From an uncultured Dialister sp. (lineage in GTDB: Bacteria; Bacillota; Negativicutes; Veillonellales; Dialisteraceae): a stretch of DNA of 46,612 nt. The stretch covers positions 1-46,612 of the forward strand of contig CAKPQG010000019.1 in the NCBI GenBank assembly GCA_934178345.1, in the 5' to 3' direction. How positions within the stretch are numbered: the first letter of the stretch is position 1; each line of letters starts with the position of its first letter. The position numbers and the translations under genes were made by a program. Shown here piece after piece: positions 42,012-46,612 of the stretch. The notes beneath the pieces were generated by a model. That model worked only from the letters and a program-made list of their open reading frames with translations. It ran no database searches and was not told the origin of the DNA.

Positions 42012-42040
42012 TGGACAAATCGCATACCGCTTTATATAAT
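42012..42040 (+). promoter_or_regulatory. Promoter of the amino-acid-binding lipoprotein gene
   Basis: TGGACA (42012-42017), 17 bases and TATAAT (42035-42040) lie 45 bases before the ATG. Confidence 0.75.
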
Positions 42041-42085
42041 ATGTACATCATTTTATGATTATGCATTTTAGAAGAGGCGAGAAGA

Positions 42086-42907
42086 ATGAAAACTTGGAAA
42101 AAGGGATTGGCACTGGCCGCAGCGGCCGTGCTCGCACTGGGACTTGCATCCGGCTGCGGCAGCGAGAAGAAGGCAGACACGGCATCGGGCAAAGCCCCGC
42201 TGAAAGTTGCTACAAATGCAACGTATGTGCCTTTTGAATTTAAATCCAAAGATGGAAAAGACTACACCGGCTATGAAATCGACGTGGTACGCGCGGTAGC
42301 GAAAGAACTGGGCCGCGATGTGGAATTCAAGAACATTGCGTTTGACGGACTCATCCCGTCTCTGCAATCGCATGAAGTCGACATGACGGCTTCCGGCATG
42401 ACAGCCACGAAAGAAAGAGCCGGCAAGATCCTTTTCGCCGCCCCCTTCTATGCGACGAAGCTTGCGGTCGTGACCCCGAAAGACAGTCCGATCCACTCTG
42501 TCGAAGACATGCAGGACGGCAAGGAAGTCGCTGTGCAGATGGGTACGACAGCAGCGTACTATGCCCAGGATAAGGGTATGAAGATCCGCGGCTTCGACCA
42601 TGCATCGGATATCGTGATGGAGCTCAAAGCAGGCGGTGCGAAGTCGGGCATCCTCGACAAACCGGCGGCAGACTACTTCGTCGCGACAGACGGCAAGGAC
42701 AATTTCCGCGTCGTCGATGTGCCGGACTCGAAAGTCCAGTACTTCGCTTTTGGTTTCAATAAAGACAACAAAGAACTGCAGCAGCAGGTCAATAAAGCCA
42801 TCGCCGACCTGAAGCAGAAGGGTACGCTGAATGAGCTCCACGAAAAATGGTTCAAGACGCCCGTACCGGAAATGCCAGCCACCTGCGAAGAAGCACTGGG
42901 ATTATAA
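42086..42907 (+). CDS. Amino-acid ABC transporter substrate-binding lipoprotein
   Basis: The 273-residue protein has a lipoprotein signal ending in the lipobox LASGC (Cys24) and a family 3 solute-binding fold: LKVATNATYVPFEF, GYEIDVVRAVAKELG, FDGLIPSLQSHEVDM and SGMTATKERA. These are typical of glutamine/polar amino acid binders. No permease or ATPase gene is adjacent and a terminator follows at once, so it is an orphan receptor that must use a transporter encoded elsewhere. The ligand is inferred only at class level. Confidence 0.92.
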   Translation: MKTWKKGLALAAAAVLALGLASGCGSEKKADTASGKAPLKVATNATYVPFEFKSKDGKDYTGYEIDVVRAVAKELGRDVEFKNIAFDGLIPSLQSHEVDMTASGMTATKERAGKILFAAPFYATKLAVVTPKDSPIHSVEDMQDGKEVAVQMGTTAAYYAQDKGMKIRGFDHASDIVMELKAGGAKSGILDKPAADYFVATDGKDNFRVVDVPDSKVQYFAFGFNKDNKELQQQVNKAIADLKQKGTLNELHEKWFKTPVPEMPATCEEALGL

Positions 42908-42913
42908 AGCCAA

Positions 42914-42958
42914 TAAAAAAAGACCCGTGAGATTGATATGATCTCACGAGTCTTTTTT
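42914..42958. terminator. Bidirectional terminator
   Basis: AAAAAAGACCCGTGAGAT and ATCTCACGAGTCTTTTTT form a long stem with one mismatch between two convergent genes. Confidence 0.9.
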
Positions 42959-42977
42959 ATTGCCGAGCCCCCAACGG

Positions 42978-44285
42978 CTATTTAATCGTCACACCCTTGG
43001 TATCCTTGATGAAGAAAAGGACATTGAGCGCTGCCGCGAGGTACACGCAGGACAGCAGAGCGAAAGCCGCCGAGAAACCATTCGCCTGTGCCAGCGCACC
43101 GATGATCGCCGGGGCAAAACCGCCGACCGCACGGCCTGTATTGAAAATGAAATTCTGCGCCGTCGAGCGCGCATCCGTCGTATAGTTTTCAGAGAGCAGC
43201 GTACCATAGCCGGCCATCATGCCGTTGCAGAAGAAGCCGAGCATCGCACCGCCGAAGAGCAGCAGGAGCGGCGTGCCCAGATTCACATACACATACACCA
43301 TCGCTGCCGCGCACACGTAGAAGAGCAGGTACGGTTTCTTACGGCCGAAACGGTCCGAGAGATAACCAAAGACATAAATGCCTGCGATCATACCGATAAC
43401 CGTGACAACCATCCAGCCAGACATCGACTTTGTGGAAAGGCCGTGCTCCTTCAGAAGGATCATCGGCAGCCACACCATGATGCCGTAATAGCCGAAATTC
43501 TGCACACTCGTCATGATAGTGAGAGAAATCGTGGTCACCGTCTTCGACGGGCTGGAGAACAGATGCGCCAGCGGGAACTTGCTTGCTTCCGCGAGCTCCT
43601 CCTCTTCTTCCGCTGTCAGCGTCTCGCCCGCTTCTTTTCTTGCCTTCAGCTGCTTCTTCAGCTCCTTGCGCTTCAGCCACATCGGCGGTTCCTTCAAGCC
43701 ATGACGCGCCCATGCCGCCAGCAGCGCCGGAACGACGCCCACGAGGAAGAGTCCTCTCCAGCCATAATCAGGAAGAACGACAGCCGCCAGGATCGCAGCG
43801 AGCACAGCGCCCGCCTGCCAGCCCATCGCCACGCCCGCCGTAGCACGCGCACGCTTCGCTGCCGGCCAGGTCTCCGTGACGAGCGTCATACCGATCCCGT
43901 ATTCCCCGCCAAGGCCGAGCCCTGCCAGGAAACGAAGGATATTGAGATGCATGACATTGTCCGCAAAAGCGCAGGCACCGGTGAAAATCGAGAAAATGAT
44001 GATGGTCAGTGAAAAGGTATGCACACGTCCGAAGTAATCCGCAAAGACGCCAAAGAGATACCCGCCAAGGACCGTACCAATCAGCGTGTACGTCGCGATG
44101 AGGCCGCCTTCTCCGAGCGTCAGGCCAAACTCCGCAACGATCGCTGCCATGGCAAAGGACAGGATCAAAACATCCAGTCCATCCATCGCATACCCGACGA
44201 TCGAAGCCCACATGACCTTCCATCGTTCCTTCCGGGTGACGCCAGTTTCCTCAAATTCCAATTCTTCCAATGATTTTTCTGACAT
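42978..44285 (-). CDS. MFS transporter, metabolite:H+ symporter type
   Basis: From ATG at 44285 (GGGGAGG upstream) the protein has 435 residues and about twelve membrane spans. The loop GYLFGVFADYFGRVHTFSL and the mid-protein GYLSDRFGRKKPYLL are the duplicated MFS motif. FLAGLGLGGEYGIGMTLVTETWP is typical of the sugar/aromatic acid/metabolite symporter group. A charged loop (about 205-240) separates the halves. The substrate is unknown. Twelve extra codons at an earlier start lack a Shine-Dalgarno. Confidence 0.88.
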   Translation of the reverse strand: MSEKSLEELEFEETGVTRKERWKVMWASIVGYAMDGLDVLILSFAMAAIVAEFGLTLGEGGLIATYTLIGTVLGGYLFGVFADYFGRVHTFSLTIIIFSIFTGACAFADNVMHLNILRFLAGLGLGGEYGIGMTLVTETWPAAKRARATAGVAMGWQAGAVLAAILAAVVLPDYGWRGLFLVGVVPALLAAWARHGLKEPPMWLKRKELKKQLKARKEAGETLTAEEEEELAEASKFPLAHLFSSPSKTVTTISLTIMTSVQNFGYYGIMVWLPMILLKEHGLSTKSMSGWMVVTVIGMIAGIYVFGYLSDRFGRKKPYLLFYVCAAAMVYVYVNLGTPLLLLFGGAMLGFFCNGMMAGYGTLLSENYTTDARSTAQNFIFNTGRAVGGFAPAIIGALAQANGFSAAFALLSCVYLAAALNVLFFIKDTKGVTIK

Positions 44286-44590
44286 AATACCTCCCCTGTG
44301 TGTCTGCTCTTGTGCAGACAATAACCCTGAAAATCATATGGCGCGAAAGGCGCACAAAATTATCTAATTATATAATAGGGATATGTCTTTGAAAAGAGGA
44401 GAAAGGTTAATTTTATAAAAAATTGAGAATTCCAAGAGCTATTATGATGAACCGATTCTACAGTCTGAATTGTTCTACGAGCGTCAGAGCAACTGATCAT
44501 TTTCCCTACTTGCTAATCTTTAGTAAAAGCTGTAACATATTCTCTAAAGAAAGTAATGAAAATCTATCATTTTGAGGAGGATATGGGAAC
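44286..44590. other. Divergent intergenic region, no repeats
   Basis: This AT-rich stretch separates the MFS gene from tpsB. It lacks the heptads and hairpins of other gaps. TTGAGA followed by TATGAT near 44426-44451 has too short a spacer to call a promoter with confidence. GAGGAGG lies before the tpsB ATG. Confidence 0.5.
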
Positions 44591-46279
44591 ATGAAAAGAA
44601 GTACATCGATTCTTATAGCCACTTTATCACTATCTATACTTTATACGCTGCCGGTTTCTGCCATAAAGGCATCTGAGCCTTTTATACAGCAGGAACAGCT
44701 GAACCAAGCTCGGCAATTGGAACAATGGAAAAAAGACAGAGCCGTTCTGCCCCGCATAAAAGTAGAAAAAGCAGCCATCGAGAAAGAGACACAGGACATC
44801 TCTCCCTCGATGGCTGCTTTTTATGTGGACGAAATTCATCTAGAAGGTCTACCGGAAGAACTGGATTTCTTGAACGACAGGGTGCATGCCTACGAAAAGC
44901 AGAAATTGAGCATGAACGACATAGAGAAACTAGTGAGAATACTCAATCAAAAGCTGCAAGATAAAGGCTATGTGACCACCCAGGTCGTGATTCCTGAGCA
45001 GAATATTTCTGCAGGCACTCTTCATTTATTATGTTTGCCCGGTAGACTGCATCAGGTCATCTACAGCCAGGGCAGTAAGAAACTTCCCTGGCAGAACGCA
45101 TTCCCCATCCGGGACGGAGACCTCTTGAACCTTCGCATGCTGGAGGAAGGCCTGGAAAATATGAAACGAGTATCGTCCCAAGAGGTGTCCATGAAAATAC
45201 TTCCTACGGCTAAGGCCGGCTATTCGGACCTAGAACTCACCGTGCAACCGGGAAAGCAAGTCCATGGGATGCTATCGTTAGATGACTCCGGCATGAAAGA
45301 AACAGGGAAATACCAATGGAATGCAGGCATTGTTTTTGATGATGTATTTCATGCCAATGATACCTTACAACTATCTGCTGTATTGGATGGAAGTCGGAGA
45401 GGCTCTGAAAAGGGGAGTCGGTATCAGAGCTTTTCCTATACGATCCCGAAAGGGAAAGACCGTCTGACTATCAGCCACAATCGCAACCGCTATCATCAAA
45501 CCGTTGCCGGTATCCCTTATGACTTTATCAGCAGCGGGAAGACGCAGACCACCCGCTTCACCTATGACCATATGATTTCTCGTTCCCAATCAGAAAGAAA
45601 AGCACTGGATATTTCTATGATCAAGAGAGACTCCCATTACTTTATTAACGACATGGAAATCCCCGTACAAGCCATGGATACCACTGCTTTAGAGGTTGGT
45701 TTATCTGATCGCATATATATAGGAAGAAATACCCTCTATGTACGACTGGGGCATAAACAAGGAACCGGCTGGATGGGTGCCCAAAAAGAAAATACCTATC
45801 CCGATTCTCCAAAAACAAGGTACCAGATGTGGCTCTTTGACATCGACTGGCAGCAGCCGTTTACAATGGGGCATCGTCAAGCATCCTTTTCCAGCTCCCT
45901 TCATGGACAATGGAATACAAAAGGAAATCGGCTATACGGCGTAGATGCCCTGAGTATAGGAAATAGATATACCGTCAGAGGCTTTGATGGAGAATATACC
46001 CTAATGGGAGAAAGTGGATGGTACCTGAGAAATGAACTATCTTCCAACATTCCCACCCTTCATAGCGATATCTACCTGGGACTGGATGTAGGCAGCGTAT
46101 ACGGTGTATCTACTGATGTTCTGGTGGGCCGCACCATAGCAGGTGTGGCATTGGGCCTTCGTGGAAACTTTTCCTCAGGGCTTTCCTATGATGCCTTTAT
46201 AAGTCGTAGCCTGTACAAACCCGAAGGCTATCACACCAGGAAATGGGTTCCCGGATTTACTGTAAGCTGGAAATTTTAG
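44591..46279 (+). CDS. Two-partner secretion transporter TpsB (ShlB/FhaC family)
   Basis: TpsB proteins are outer-membrane beta-barrels that export a large TpsA adhesin or haemolysin. The 562 residues have a signal peptide (about 1-27), POTRA-like domains (about 75-225; FYVDEIHLEGLPEE and LQDKGYVTTQVVIPEQ) and a 16-strand-type barrel ending WKF, with a terminal Phe. The VRGFDGEY motif (Arg463) is the conserved L6 loop. The next gene starts like a TpsA partner. The locus is visibly richer in A/T than the genes before it. Confidence 0.93.
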   Translation: MKRSTSILIATLSLSILYTLPVSAIKASEPFIQQEQLNQARQLEQWKKDRAVLPRIKVEKAAIEKETQDISPSMAAFYVDEIHLEGLPEELDFLNDRVHAYEKQKLSMNDIEKLVRILNQKLQDKGYVTTQVVIPEQNISAGTLHLLCLPGRLHQVIYSQGSKKLPWQNAFPIRDGDLLNLRMLEEGLENMKRVSSQEVSMKILPTAKAGYSDLELTVQPGKQVHGMLSLDDSGMKETGKYQWNAGIVFDDVFHANDTLQLSAVLDGSRRGSEKGSRYQSFSYTIPKGKDRLTISHNRNRYHQTVAGIPYDFISSGKTQTTRFTYDHMISRSQSERKALDISMIKRDSHYFINDMEIPVQAMDTTALEVGLSDRIYIGRNTLYVRLGHKQGTGWMGAQKENTYPDSPKTRYQMWLFDIDWQQPFTMGHRQASFSSSLHGQWNTKGNRLYGVDALSIGNRYTVRGFDGEYTLMGESGWYLRNELSSNIPTLHSDIYLGLDVGSVYGVSTDVLVGRTIAGVALGLRGNFSSGLSYDAFISRSLYKPEGYHTRKWVPGFTVSWKF

Positions 46280-46376
46280 TATTAGTTAGCAAGAATTAGT
46301 TAGTGGTAGGCAATTGGTACTCAGCAGTATATCAATGACGGCTAACTGCCTACAGATATAAAGGAAGCGTCATACC

Positions 46377-46612
46377 ATGAAACCCATATCATCCATGTCT
46401 CTCAAAACAAAAACCATGAAATCCTTAGGACGGAAGATACTCTGTGTCTTACTGAGCGGTGTCTTTTTCGGTGATACCATCGCATGGGCAGAAGCCCCCA
46501 TTCTTCCTGATACAACAGCACCGGGAAATCGGTATCCATTAGTGCAGGAAACAGCCAATGGGATCCCCTTGGTCAATATTTCTGCTCCCACTGCCGGTGG
46601 CGTCTCTCGGAA
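46377..46612 (+). CDS. TpsA-type exoprotein, N-terminal part (cut by window edge)
   Basis: Only 78 codons are present. A long signal peptide (about 1-40, ending AWAEA) is followed by RYPLVQETANGIPLVNISAP and TAGGVSR, which match the start of the filamentous-haemagglutinin secretion (TPS) domain, whose usual form is NGVPVVNI-P-GVS. ATG at 46377 has AAGGAAG upstream. It follows tpsB by 97 bp, so the pair is a secretion unit. Total size and function of the passenger lie outside the window. Confidence 0.85.
   Translation, partial: MKPISSMSLKTKTMKSLGRKILCVLLSGVFFGDTIAWAEAPILPDTTAPGNRYPLVQETANGIPLVNISAPTAGGVSR

Overview
The window looks like chromosome of a diderm Firmicute (class Negativicutes, probably a Veillonellaceae relative such as Dialister or Allisonella). 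The evidence is a Firmicute-style str operon, a T-box leader and strong SD-led starts, next to a full set of lipid A, Kdo and LPS-transport genes and a two-partner secretion locus that need an outer membrane. Genus is an inference; no rRNA is present. No transposase, phage gene or CRISPR array was seen.

Layout. 1-3592 (minus): an L7Ae-like protein, rpsL, rpsG, fusA and the start of tuf, driven by a near-consensus promoter. 4119-4685 (plus): a LOG-family phosphoribohydrolase. 5302-6826 (minus): nhaA and two tRNA genes (Arg-TCT, Pro-TGG). 7103-24202 (minus): an almost unbroken LPS block, in transcription order lpxI, lpxB, msbA, waaA, lpxK, kdsB, kdsA, kdsD, kdsC, lpxL-like, lptC, lptA, lptB, lptF/G-like, DUF3084 and an RNase H-fold protein. 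24924-26180 (minus): sstT. 26455-29262 (plus): a Met-type T-box leader, a Cys/Met PLP enzyme and a MalY-type lyase. 29445-31956: tatC and tatA (minus), divergent from a Tat-exported HD-domain protein (plus). Then an MFS exporter (minus), addB and addA (plus), an orphan amino-acid-binding lipoprotein (plus), a second MFS transporter (minus), and a TpsB/TpsA pair (plus) cut by the window end.

How the genes work together. KdsD, KdsA, KdsC and KdsB make CMP-Kdo. LpxI, LpxB and LpxK make the lipid A disaccharide, WaaA adds Kdo and the LpxL-like enzyme adds a secondary acyl chain. MsbA flips the product and LptB/LptF-G/LptC/LptA carry LPS towards the outer membrane. lpxA, lpxC, lpxD, fabZ, lptD and lptE are not in the window. 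The two PLP enzymes form a methionine/transsulfuration unit that the leader would switch on when tRNA-Met is uncharged.

The most unusual content is between the genes. Nearly every intergenic gap holds tandem 7-base repeats of several unrelated sequences (TAGTGAC, TAGGGAT, TTCAGGG, GAGGAAT, TTCTGAC and others), often built into a roughly 200-300 bp composite element with a conserved GCGGCGC...GCGCCGC hairpin. For ten genes the stop codon is itself the first three bases of a heptad unit, with the array running downstream on the sense strand. Two MITE-like inverted-repeat elements (4760-4961 and 5092-5258) lie side by side. I know of no description of this composite element, but could not search.
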